64,000 bases of DNA from Candidatus Chromulinivorax destructor (GTDB lineage Bacteria > Babelota > Babeliae > Babelales > Chromulinivoraceae). A model generated the notes under the pieces. That model was not told the origin of the DNA. It did not search any database and saw only the letters and a program-made list of their open reading frames with translations. The translations under genes were made by a program, and so were the position numbers. Below are positions 43,022-50,824 of this stretch, one piece after another (the stretch's first letter is position 1; each line of letters begins with the position of its first letter). The stretch is taken from assembly GCF_003366055.1 (NCBI RefSeq), contig NZ_CP025544.1, forward strand, positions 248,001-312,000, read 5' to 3'.

Positions 43022-43303
43022 CTATTTTTCTATAATTTTTGGAACAACAAAGTAGTTATCTTGTGATTCAGGAGCTTGTTGTAAAATTGTCTGAGAATCA
43101 AATGAATTGACTATATCTTCTCGCTGGCGATTAACATTCTTACTTGAAGGAATATCGACATCTTTTGCCATGTCTTGAACGCGTACAGCATATTCAAGTA
43201 CATCTTGTAGTCGTTGTACAACCGCATCGATTTCGTTATCATTAATTGTTAATTTTGTAAACGAAGCTATTTTCAAAGCTTCATCTTTCGTAATTTTGTC
43301 CAT
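43022..43303 (-). CDS. gatC: Aspartyl/glutamyl-tRNA amidotransferase subunit C
   Basis: 93 residues. 'DEALKIASFTKLTINDNEID' and 'RLQDVLEYAVRVQDMAKDV' match GatC, a short adaptor that stabilises GatA. AAGG precedes the ATG. It is the first of the gatCA pair. Confidence 0.88.
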   Translation of the reverse strand: MDKITKDEALKIASFTKLTINDNEIDAVVQRLQDVLEYAVRVQDMAKDVDIPSSKNVNRQREDIVNSFDSQTILQQAPESQDNYFVVPKIIEK

Positions 43304-43328
43304 GATCTACCTTTTCGTAAAAAAAATT

Positions 43329-44708
43329 TTACTGCCTTTTTGCTAATTTTTTAATATACACAATACTCATCAAGCCGTTTCCGATGAAAAAAGAACTATA
43401 AATTATAAAAAATTTAAGAACATCTGATTGTATCGGCAATAATGACAATGCATATGATGTGGGCATAAAATAAAAAATAATGATACAAACTCTTGTTATC
43501 ATAACTGTTTGCGCGTTAAAAGAGCCGCGCAATGCTCCAGATAATATTAATTGTAGCAAATCAATAAAGACAAATAAACTCAAAGCAGGAAATACTTGTG
43601 CTGCAATGCAACCAATTTCTTTGTTATGTCCAATAAAGTCTACAATCTGAACAGCGTAGAATGAACCAAACGCAAGTAAAACTGCAATCATTATCGATGA
43701 TAAAAAGAGTACTTTGATAATATTTGCTTTAATATCTGACCATTTATGACTGCCAACATCATTACTCACTAAAAATGTAATAACTTGTGCAAATGCTGTT
43801 GCAGGCAAAAATACCATGCGTTCCATTAATTTCATAACCGAGAAATTTGCTAATGCATGTTGCCCTATTGGTACTAAAATTATCGATAACCACACATACG
43901 CCCATGCCATAATTGCTTTATCGATAACAATAGGAAACGATAACCACAGTAACTTCATAATCTCTGAAACACTTTGAGCGTCTGGTTTCATGCTAATTTC
44001 ATACTTCTGGTTAGCAGAAAAACAAAAAACATAGATTGCTGCACACACAAGCATGACAAAATATTGAACTAAGTAAGCAACAGCAGATCCCTGTAACCCA
44101 AGTGCTGGAAAACCAAGTTTTCCAAAAATCAGACAATAATCAAAAAATATAAAAACTATCGAACCGATAGCAAATAAAATCATGGGAACAAAGGTGTTTT
44201 TAATTGATCGTAAAAAACCTATAAAAGCAAAACAAACAAACATAAAAAACATGGCAATTGCACGAATTCGTAAAAACGGCAAACCAAGATATATCATATG
44301 ATCTGAAAAATTAAAAAATTTATAGATCCAATAACCACCAAGGTATACCGTGCAGCTAATAAGACCACCAACAATAACGCTTGCCCATAAAGCGTTGACA
44401 AATGATCGACCAACATCTTTATAATTTTTTAGGCCATTATGATACCCTGCCATAGCAACGGTACCAATAGACAAACCTTCAGCAACCTTCACAAATATAT
44501 TTAAGCAATTATCAACAACTCCTGAAATGGTATAAATCTCAGTTGATTTTAAATGCCCAATAAAAAAACAGTCCACAAAGTATGGTAAAGAGTACAAAAT
44601 CAAAGCAGTAATAAATTCTGGATAAAAATATCGTAAAATAGTTTTATACGACTGTCCTTGCTGCATGGTAAATAAAGATCGAATGACACCCAATCTTTGT
44701 TTATTCAC
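43329..44708 (-). CDS. MATE-family multidrug efflux transporter
   Basis: 459 residues. The start is the GTG at 44706-44708 because AAGGA is eight bases ahead and it lies in the last codons of rsmG, so coupling is likely. About twelve membrane segments, e.g. 'FITALILYSLPYFVDCFFIG', 'VGRSFVNALWASVIVGGLIS', 'LVQYFVMLVCAAIYVFCFSA', with a typical 'GHLKSTEIYTISGVVDNCLN' near the start of the first half. MATE transporters export drugs or cations using Na+ or H+ gradients. Substrate unknown. Confidence 0.85.
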   Translation of the reverse strand: MNKQRLGVIRSLFTMQQGQSYKTILRYFYPEFITALILYSLPYFVDCFFIGHLKSTEIYTISGVVDNCLNIFVKVAEGLSIGTVAMAGYHNGLKNYKDVGRSFVNALWASVIVGGLISCTVYLGGYWIYKFFNFSDHMIYLGLPFLRIRAIAMFFMFVCFAFIGFLRSIKNTFVPMILFAIGSIVFIFFDYCLIFGKLGFPALGLQGSAVAYLVQYFVMLVCAAIYVFCFSANQKYEISMKPDAQSVSEIMKLLWLSFPIVIDKAIMAWAYVWLSIILVPIGQHALANFSVMKLMERMVFLPATAFAQVITFLVSNDVGSHKWSDIKANIIKVLFLSSIMIAVLLAFGSFYAVQIVDFIGHNKEIGCIAAQVFPALSLFVFIDLLQLILSGALRGSFNAQTVMITRVCIIIFYFMPTSYALSLLPIQSDVLKFFIIYSSFFIGNGLMSIVYIKKLAKRQ

Positions 44709-45366
44709 CAGATTTATCCTTGAAAAAAACAAGTCTGCGTAACTTATGATCGACTGAATAACTTTCTTCACGGTCTAAAAATTGAGCTTCTCGTTGTGTT
44801 GCATTCCAATATTTTGATGCCCAATAAACTAACGTTGAATGCTTTAATGCTGATGAACCTTTAAACATTCTTTGTAATTCTTCAACTGATAACGAAGCTC
44901 GTGCAATAACAACATCAGGTGTTTGGTCATAGCCTCGTAAAAACGAACGCCAATCAAGATCGCACACTTCTACATCTTCAAGACCAAGTCGAACTGCAAC
45001 TTCTTCTAAAAACGTAACTTTTTTTTGATTAACTTCGATTAATAATATCTGTAAATGAGGATACATAATCTTTAATGGAATACCTGGCAAACCACCACCA
45101 GTTCCAACATCGATAAGCGATGTGCATGCAGTAAGATCCATTTTTTCTGATAAAGCGAGCGCATCAGTGAAATGGTCTCCAACGATACTTTCAAAATCAG
45201 TAATCGCTGTAATGTTAAATTTTTGATTTTCTTGAATTAAATACGCTAAGTAGGATAAGAATTGCTCTTGTTGCTTTGCTGTTAAGGAAAATCTCCCAAC
45301 AAAACTACCCCAAACTCTGTTTTCTTGTTCTGTTTTATTTTGTAATAGCATCTTTGTTTTTATCAT
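44701..45366 (-). CDS. rsmG: 16S rRNA m7G527 methyltransferase RsmG
   Basis: About 221 residues. SAM motif I is 'LIDVGTGGGLPGIPLKIMYP' and 'LLIEVNQKKVTFLEEVA' follows. The N-terminal 'LAYLIQENQKFNITAITDFE' is RsmG-typical. It modifies G527 in 16S rRNA. The start is uncertain: ATG at 45366 has no clear ribosome site and earlier starts (TTG at 45411 region) are open. Its 3' end overlaps the MATE start by eight bases. It is divergent from the plus-strand gene at 45530. Confidence 0.9.
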   Translation of the reverse strand: MIKTKMLLQNKTEQENRVWGSFVGRFSLTAKQQEQFLSYLAYLIQENQKFNITAITDFESIVGDHFTDALALSEKMDLTACTSLIDVGTGGGLPGIPLKIMYPHLQILLIEVNQKKVTFLEEVAVRLGLEDVEVCDLDWRSFLRGYDQTPDVVIARASLSVEELQRMFKGSSALKHSTLVYWASKYWNATQREAQFLDREESYSVDHKLRRLVFFKDKSGE

Positions 45367-45529
45367 TATAAAGATTAGAAGATTAACGTTGTTCAACATA
45401 CCACGAATCAAGAAATATGTGTATTAAATAATTTCTTCACATACAACATTTTTTACAAAGAAGATAATAAAATCATAGCCTTTTTCAGAGTAAAATTGCT
45501 AATATGATTTTAATAGAAAGGATTCTTTA

Positions 45530-46321
45530 ATGAAAAAATTAAATATTTTGTATGCAATAAGTTTTATGAGCTTACTTTTTCAGACAAATCTACATACAGC
45601 AGAAAGCGTCATTACTTTTTTTATTAAAAATGAACGCCCTGAAGTAAAATTAGACAATGACCCTGCGCTTGCTGAGTTTGTTTCTGGCAAACTGCCTCAG
45701 CCTTCATATGTTATTGGAAAAGATGATGAAATAAGCTCATCACGAATAGACGGAGTTCGTGGCATACCTGCAACGTACCTTGGTTACATTGCAACATCTG
45801 ACAGAAATGGGCAAATCTCTTTCCCTCGCAAACAACAAAATGATACGATACATCTTATTATTACACCAAGAATCAATCCAATATTTATGATACACCCAAC
45901 ATTAGTTCATCACTGGGAAATTTTGCCATCGCAACCAGTTGAAATATACGAAATTACAAGAAAAAAAGATAAAAAATTAAATAGTTACTATTTTGACATT
46001 ATCAATGTAAGTACAGCTATCAAAAATAAAAAATTTGATGAACAAAAAGCTGAAATGTATAAAAATATACTTGCGGGCAAACAAGCAATACCACTGAACA
46101 CTATTACTATATTTGCTGACCCAAAAACTATTCAAGTCCCTACAGGAATATCACAAAACTACTACTCAACCAATTTTATATTACCGACACTTGTAGGGCG
46201 AGAAGTTGATACCAAAGAAAATTCACTTTACACGCTTTCAATAAAACAGTACTTTGAACAGGTAAACACAACAAGTAAAAGTGATGCTGCTCATTTAGCT
46301 ACCATGATTGCAAATCAATAG
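45530..46321 (+). CDS. Secreted hypothetical protein
   Basis: 263 residues with a signal peptide (LNILYAISFMSLLFQTNLHT). AAAGGA lies about six bases before the ATG. The body seems all-beta with 'YLGYIATSDRNGQISFPRKQ' and 'HLIITPRINPIFMIHPTLVH', and ends in helical 'SLYTLSIKQYFEQVNTTSK'. The family is not recognised. It precedes the HPS-like gene by 60 bases, so they may share transcripts. Confidence 0.6.
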   Translation: MKKLNILYAISFMSLLFQTNLHTAESVITFFIKNERPEVKLDNDPALAEFVSGKLPQPSYVIGKDDEISSSRIDGVRGIPATYLGYIATSDRNGQISFPRKQQNDTIHLIITPRINPIFMIHPTLVHHWEILPSQPVEIYEITRKKDKKLNSYYFDIINVSTAIKNKKFDEQKAEMYKNILAGKQAIPLNTITIFADPKTIQVPTGISQNYYSTNFILPTLVGREVDTKENSLYTLSIKQYFEQVNTTSKSDAAHLATMIANQ

Positions 46322-46382
46322 ATATAATGCGATTCATTGCATATAAAAAGGTTTTTTTAGTTTTAGAAAGATAAGGATATTT

Positions 46383-47012
46383 ATGAAGCTTCAAATTGCT
46401 CTTGATTTATTAGATTTACAAAAGTGTCTTGATGTTGCAAAATCAGTTGAACACTGTGCAGATAGTTTTCAAATTGGACTGCCGCTTTTGTTACAACATG
46501 GAGTTCATATACTTGAAGAGTTTCGCACTGCTTTTCCTGATAAAGAAATTTTTGCAGAAACACAAATTATTAATCATGAGCAAGATATTGCTTCAATGTG
46601 TCTAAAATCTGGTGCAACATGGATCTCTGTTATGGCAGGAACAACAAAAGAAGCTATTCATGCTGTCTCAGGGCTTGCAAGCCAAAAAAATAAATTTGTC
46701 ATTATGGATCTTTTTAATTCAAATTCAATTGGCCAGTCTGCCATGGACGCTAAAAAGCTTGGAGTTGATGCTCTTTTATATCACAACACCTACCAAGAAA
46801 ATACCGAAACTGAATTTGCAATTGAAGAGTGGGATGATTTACGTGGAAACAGTAAATTACCTATTTTCATTCGGGCAAATATTAATCGAGATAATATTAA
46901 TTTTATACTTTCACTTAAACCTGATGCTCTTATTATTGGACGTGCTATTACACAAGCAAAAAATCCAGTTGAAGAAGCTGAATTTTTCTTGAGTTGTATA
47001 CAAAAAGCATAA
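46383..47012 (+). CDS. 3-hexulose-6-phosphate synthase-like protein with altered active site
   Basis: 209 residues. The layout is that of HPS in the OMP decarboxylase superfamily: 'MKLQIALDLLDLQKCLDVAK', 'FQIGLPLLLQHGVHILEEFR', 'FPDKEIFAETQIINHEQDIA' and 'LGVDALLYHNTYQ'. The family's catalytic D-x-K-x-x-D (for example ADxKTMD) is here E-x-Q-x-x-N (AETQIIN), and the Glu of the 'ELGTPL' block is Gln (FQIGLPL). So it may be inactive or act on another substrate. No signal peptide. A strong terminator follows at 47034. Confidence 0.8.
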   Translation: MKLQIALDLLDLQKCLDVAKSVEHCADSFQIGLPLLLQHGVHILEEFRTAFPDKEIFAETQIINHEQDIASMCLKSGATWISVMAGTTKEAIHAVSGLASQKNKFVIMDLFNSNSIGQSAMDAKKLGVDALLYHNTYQENTETEFAIEEWDDLRGNSKLPIFIRANINRDNINFILSLKPDALIIGRAITQAKNPVEEAEFFLSCIQKA

Positions 47013-47033
47013 GATTATATTCAAAGAATCATG

Positions 47034-47075
47034 AACGTTATTGTACCTAAAAAATTTAGATACAATAACGTTTTT
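47034..47075 (+). terminator. Rho-independent terminator after HPS-like gene
   Basis: AACGTTATTGTA pairs with TACAATAACGTT around a 15-base loop and is followed by TTTTT. It overlaps the end of a possible small minus-strand gene at 47056. Confidence 0.88.
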
Positions 47076-47172
47076 CAATTTTTAAGGTAGCCAGTACCTG
47101 AGCTTGAATACATGCTTGACCAAGCACTGCAATGCATAACGTCGCCATAAATATCTGAATTATTGATTTCAT
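47056..47172 (-). CDS. Very small secreted peptide
   Basis: 38 residues: MKSIIQIFMATLCIAVLGQA then a short tail ending in KRYCI. The first 20-25 residues look like a signal peptide with cleavage near 'QA'. A very strong GGGGAG lies six bases before the ATG, the main support. The 3' end overlaps the terminator hairpin of the converging gene. May be a small secreted or toxin-type peptide, or chance; not similar to anything I know. Confidence 0.45.
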   Translation of the reverse strand: MKSIIQIFMATLCIAVLGQACIQAQVLATLKIEKRYCI

Positions 47173-47305
47173 TTTTGCTCCCCCTAAAAATCAAAGTAAT
47201 TTCCTAATTGCAATAATGACACATATTGCAAATGAAACGCCAGAGTATTACAACGAAATATCACCATACATCTATTACATAGATACTTTGATCACATAAA
47301 AAATC

Positions 47306-47342
47306 ATCCAGCATATATTCTATTAGAGAATATATGCTGGAT
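47306..47342. other. Perfect 16-base-pair hairpin in intergenic DNA
   Basis: ATCCAGCATATATTCT and its complement around a five-base loop. On the minus strand it is followed by a T-run (AAAAAA at 47298-47303). No gene reading toward it is seen on the minus strand, so it may end an unannotated small RNA. The rest of 47173-47472 is noncoding with the promoter of 47473. Confidence 0.6.
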
Positions 47343-47472
47343 CTTACTAAAATTACATACCAGCAAAACACACCTATGCTGCAAAAATAGATACAACTAT
47401 TGCACAACAATCTCTACATCTGCTCTAATCGTAATACGTGGTATAAAAAGTTATAAAAATAAAGGATATGTC

Positions 47473-47658
47473 ATGAAAGATATGAAAATGGTCGCAATGA
47501 TTGCTGCAGTTTTAGCAATTGTAGGCATTGGTTATTATTATATGAATTGTCATAAAATTGCTTCAGTGAAAATTCAAGCTGTCGCGGTTGATAAAAATGG
47601 ACCTGGAATACCATCTAAAAGTAATACCATCTCTTACATAAGCGGGAGTGCTGCGTAA
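47473..47658 (+). CDS. Small single-span membrane protein
   Basis: 61 residues: MKDMKMVAMIAAVLAIVGIG then YYYMNCHKIASVKIQAVAVD and a short tail. One membrane span near the N-terminus. AAAGGA lies six bases before the ATG. It matches the gene at 1828-2004 in length, layout and residues: MKD start, an Ile/Val-rich span ending G-x-x-YY, then 'V-x-x-D-x-NG'. Function unknown. Confidence 0.75.
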   Translation: MKDMKMVAMIAAVLAIVGIGYYYMNCHKIASVKIQAVAVDKNGPGIPSKSNTISYISGSAA

Positions 47659-47712
47659 TCATTTTGAATAACTAATGGTAAAATTCGTTCTTATTAATTA
47701 AAAAACAAACAC

Positions 47713-47744
47713 AAACTAAAGTAAGTAAAATAATTTAGTTTTTT
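47713..47744 (+). terminator. Rho-independent terminator of small membrane protein gene
   Basis: AAACTAAA pairs with TTTAGTTT, followed by TTTTT. It is 55 bases past the stop at 47658. Confidence 0.7.
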
Positions 47745-47749
47745 ACAAT

Positions 47750-47776
47750 AAAAATCCCGGACTTACTATCCGGGAT
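47750..47776 (-). terminator. Rho-independent terminator of the beta-barrel gene
   Basis: ATCCCGGA pairs with TCCGGGAT around CTTACTA; A-run on the plus strand before it gives the T-run on the minus strand. It lies beyond the stop at 47825. Confidence 0.85.
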
Positions 47777-47824
47777 ACAAATAACAATGATGATCAAATT
47801 TAAAATATACTCGCACTGCTTTTG

Positions 47825-48403
47825 TTAATTAAAACGATATCCAATCCCAACTCCAAGCAACCCTGCATTAACTGGAGTTTGCCCTGCATCAACACCAAAA
47901 TTATCAAATTTAACAAATGAATAATCAAAATATAGATCAACAAACAGTGAATGAGGAAGATCAAAAATAACACCCATTTTTGCAATGCCCCCACAGCTCC
48001 ATTGGCTTTGCAATACTAATAGTTCAGCTGATATCCGGTCAAATGTTGTAAGGTGAGTTGGCTGAACTCCAAGCCCCAGATAAAAATCACCATGCTCAAA
48101 AGGCACAAAATATTTAAGACCAAGCGCAAAATTTACTATCGTCATTTTTGTTGGGTTATTAAGCTCAACCGTATTTCCATGTTTAACAAGAAAATCAATA
48201 CTACCAAAACCATACACATGATCAAAACCACTGCCTACGGTAGCCTCTCCACCAAAATTTCCACAATAATGGTACATATCTCTAAAAATTTCACTCGTCG
48301 GAAGAAATGCAGCACCTTTCACTTCAAGGAGTACATCGTGCGCTACGACTGGAATAACCATGCTCATGAATGTTATCAATGCTATCAATTTATTATATGT
48401 CAT
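47825..48403 (-). CDS. Outer-membrane beta-barrel protein
   Basis: 192 residues with signal peptide (KLIALITFMSMVIPVVA). Strand pattern: 'VYGFGSIDFLVKHGNTVEL', 'IVNFALGLKYFVPFEHGDFY', 'FVDLYFDYSFVKFDNFGVDA', ending 'GLLGVGIGYRFN'. Small barrel of about eight strands, like OmpW or OmpA. AGGAA is near the ATG. It sits 21 bases downstream of the YncE-like gene at 48425-49858. Confidence 0.72.
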   Translation of the reverse strand: MTYNKLIALITFMSMVIPVVAHDVLLEVKGAAFLPTSEIFRDMYHYCGNFGGEATVGSGFDHVYGFGSIDFLVKHGNTVELNNPTKMTIVNFALGLKYFVPFEHGDFYLGLGVQPTHLTTFDRISAELLVLQSQWSCGGIAKMGVIFDLPHSLFVDLYFDYSFVKFDNFGVDAGQTPVNAGLLGVGIGYRFN

Positions 48404-48424
48404 ACAATTTCCTATGATTTAAAT

Positions 48425-49858
48425 TTAATTAGGTACAAGATTGCTTGATTGCCCACCAATAACAACTTCAACCGGAGCTGATGTTATTCCAGCTTCATTT
48501 GTTCCGGTAATATAATAGGTATACATCGTATTTGCTGCTTTATTATGATCATAAAATGCAAACGTTTGCCCTGCAAATACTGAACCAATTTGGTCAGTTA
48601 ATGCAGCATCTCTGTAAATTGCATAACTCACTGGTAATGAACTACCAGAAACCGTCCATGTTACCTGATTAACTAATTCAACGCGAGTTAAAAATCTATT
48701 TTGAATTTGAGTCCCTTGAGCTTGAATTTCAAATGTTGGCAAGCCAATAACATTGACAGTGTTAGAAACAAAATTAGAAACATAGGCAAACTGACCAGAT
48801 GGTGAAATGACAATATTTGCAGGAGATTGTCCCACCGCAATAGTTTGAGAAACTACACTATTTGTAGCTGTGTCAATAATATTTACGGTACCTTCTCCCG
48901 GCACTAAAATATTAACCGTTCCCACCAGTGTTGCTCCATCATAGACTCCATTTGAACTATATAATGCATTATAATTTGATGCATAAGCAAACTTGCCATC
49001 TGGTGTTATCGCTAAACCAGCAGGCTGTATTGCAAGATCAATAGTTGCAGTAATCGTATTATCAGATAAATCAATAACTGAAACGGTTGTTCCTATCGGT
49101 ATAAAATTATTACTACCAAAATTTGTTACATACGCAAAATTATCATCTGGTGTTATTGCAATCGCAAACGGTCCAGATAGTCCTGCTGGAACTGGCGTTG
49201 TTACACTATTATCGCTGGTATCAATAACACTCATTGACCCCGTACCAAGATCGCCATCAACATAATTAATAACATATACCAAAGCTCCATCTGAGCTCAT
49301 TGCAAGAGCTGCTGGTGCTATACCAACTGGAATTGATGCTCCTACAATTACATTTGTTAATAAATCAACAACCCTAACAGTGGAACCATTTCCACTTGGT
49401 TGTGGACTGCCTGCTCCATAATTATTTACATAACCTGTAGCACCATCGGGACTTATTACCATGCCTGAAGGACCGTCAAAACCTGTAATCACAGCTTCAA
49501 CTGTATTGTCTTCAAGATCAATAACCGTAACGGTTGTAGAATTACTATTCGTTACATAGGCAAATGTTCCTGCAGGATTAATTGTTATTGTGTAAGGTTG
49601 ATTAAAACTTGCATCAAAAATCGTTGTAACCAGTGAATTATCAGCTAAATTAATGACGGTAATACTATCTAAACCAGATAATTCATAATTATTATTGTTT
49701 GCAATATACAAAAAATTACCATCTGGAGTAATTGCCATACCTGTTGGAGTAACCCCAGTATTTATGGTTGCAACCACTGTATTGATTGGAGCTGAGCATG
49801 CCAATGTTAAGCAAAATAAAAAGCTAGCTCCAAATATTTTTAATAATTTGAGGGTCAT
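48425..49858 (-). CDS. Secreted YncE-like beta-propeller protein
   Basis: 477 residues with signal peptide (LLKIFGASFLFCLTLACS; the Cys after LTLA suggests a lipoprotein). Seven or so blades of about 45 residues follow, each with 'x-h-x-I-(T/S)-PDG-x-(F/A)-h-Y-(V/A)-(S/N)-N' and '(V)-x-V-I-D-x-x-(D/T)-N': for example 'GMAITPDGNFLYIANNNNYE', 'TITINPAGTFAYVTNSNSTT', 'LAITPDGKFAYASNYNALY', 'IVISPSGQFAYVSNFVSNT'. The last 110 residues are an Fn3-like domain ('YRDAALTDQIGSVFAG', 'TMYTYYITGTNEAGITSAPV'). A surface-exposed binding protein, like YncE/PQQ-type propellers. Confidence 0.85.
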   Translation of the reverse strand: MTLKLLKIFGASFLFCLTLACSAPINTVVATINTGVTPTGMAITPDGNFLYIANNNNYELSGLDSITVINLADNSLVTTIFDASFNQPYTITINPAGTFAYVTNSNSTTVTVIDLEDNTVEAVITGFDGPSGMVISPDGATGYVNNYGAGSPQPSGNGSTVRVVDLLTNVIVGASIPVGIAPAALAMSSDGALVYVINYVDGDLGTGSMSVIDTSDNSVTTPVPAGLSGPFAIAITPDDNFAYVTNFGSNNFIPIGTTVSVIDLSDNTITATIDLAIQPAGLAITPDGKFAYASNYNALYSSNGVYDGATLVGTVNILVPGEGTVNIIDTATNSVVSQTIAVGQSPANIVISPSGQFAYVSNFVSNTVNVIGLPTFEIQAQGTQIQNRFLTRVELVNQVTWTVSGSSLPVSYAIYRDAALTDQIGSVFAGQTFAFYDHNKAANTMYTYYITGTNEAGITSAPVEVVIGGQSSNLVPN

Positions 49859-50228
49859 GAATTACACTTTCTTAAAAAAATATTAGAATATTAACGATGT
49901 TATTGAAAAATAATTACTGCTAAGTGTCAAGATATTCTTCCCTTTCTACGATCCAAACGTGTTATTTTTTTGTCCTATGTTTTTTACAAAATTTAAGTTT
50001 TCTGCAAATAAAGTATTAAAAATCAACACAGTCAGTAAAACTTTCACGGCAATAAAAACATCCTTTTCATAAATACTTTCAATAAAAACTAAACAGTTTA
50101 TGAAAATAATAAATATTCAAATTATTGCTATGGTAGGAGTAAAACTGCTAGAATATTTTCAGCTAGAAAATTTAAAAACATAAAAATCAAAATAAAAAAT
50201 ATGATTTTTTTGAAAAAAGGAGAAAATA
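49859..50228. other. 370-base noncoding gap
   Basis: No convincing gene on either strand. It is AT-rich, with the divergent promoters of the propeller gene and of the gene at 50229, whose AAGGAG is at its right edge. Confidence 0.6.
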
Positions 50229-50717
50229 ATGAAAAATTTAAATATTACCTTAATGGCAATCTTAATGACTGGAATGGGAAGTAATTTATTTGCGTCTAGC
50301 CAATCTAATATAAAAAAATCAAATACAGATGAATTTAATAACGTTTTATCTGCAATAGAATCAATATCAGATGAATATGAAAAATGTTTTGATGAAAAAC
50401 TAAAGACAGAAAAATTAGAAGATGTTTTGAAAATTTGCAAAGAACCTTCACATAATAAACTTGTAAAGGATCCTACAATCAATAATTACTTAAAAAAGTT
50501 ACAAGATGCTGCTGTCAATAATAGTGTAAAATTTAATGCAATGTTTAATGAAATCTTATCTCAACTTAAGACTTCTTCACATATAAATCCTACTGATAAT
50601 CCATATATAAACTTAAATATCGATTCAAATAAAGCAATGCAAGATATTGCAAAGATTCAAACTTTAAACTGGGATACATTTTTTGAATACATTAATAGCT
50701 TATTACCATTAAAATAA
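50229..50717 (+). CDS. Small secreted helical protein
   Basis: 162 residues with a signal peptide (LNITLMAILMTGMGSNLFA). AAGGAG about six bases ahead of the ATG. The mature part is helical and Lys/Glu/Asn-rich ('SISDEYEKCFDEKLKTEKLE', 'MFNEILSQLKTSSH'). No family recognised. A strong hairpin follows at 50766. Confidence 0.65.
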   Translation: MKNLNITLMAILMTGMGSNLFASSQSNIKKSNTDEFNNVLSAIESISDEYEKCFDEKLKTEKLEDVLKICKEPSHNKLVKDPTINNYLKKLQDAAVNNSVKFNAMFNEILSQLKTSSHINPTDNPYINLNIDSNKAMQDIAKIQTLNWDTFFEYINSLLPLK

Positions 50718-50765
50718 TTGATTAGATTATTGAGTTAGTCTTATAATTTAATAATTATTGCGATC

Positions 50766-50801
50766 AAGAGAGATAAAAATTGTATAATTTTTATCTCTCT
50801 T
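50766..50801. terminator. Bidirectional terminator between converging genes
   Basis: AAGAGAGATAAAAATT pairs with AATTTTTATCTCTCTT around GTAT. It lies between the plus gene ending at 50717 and the ligase gene stop at 50825, so it can serve both. Confidence 0.85.
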
Positions 50802-50824
50802 CTTACTATCTATTCAATAACAAA

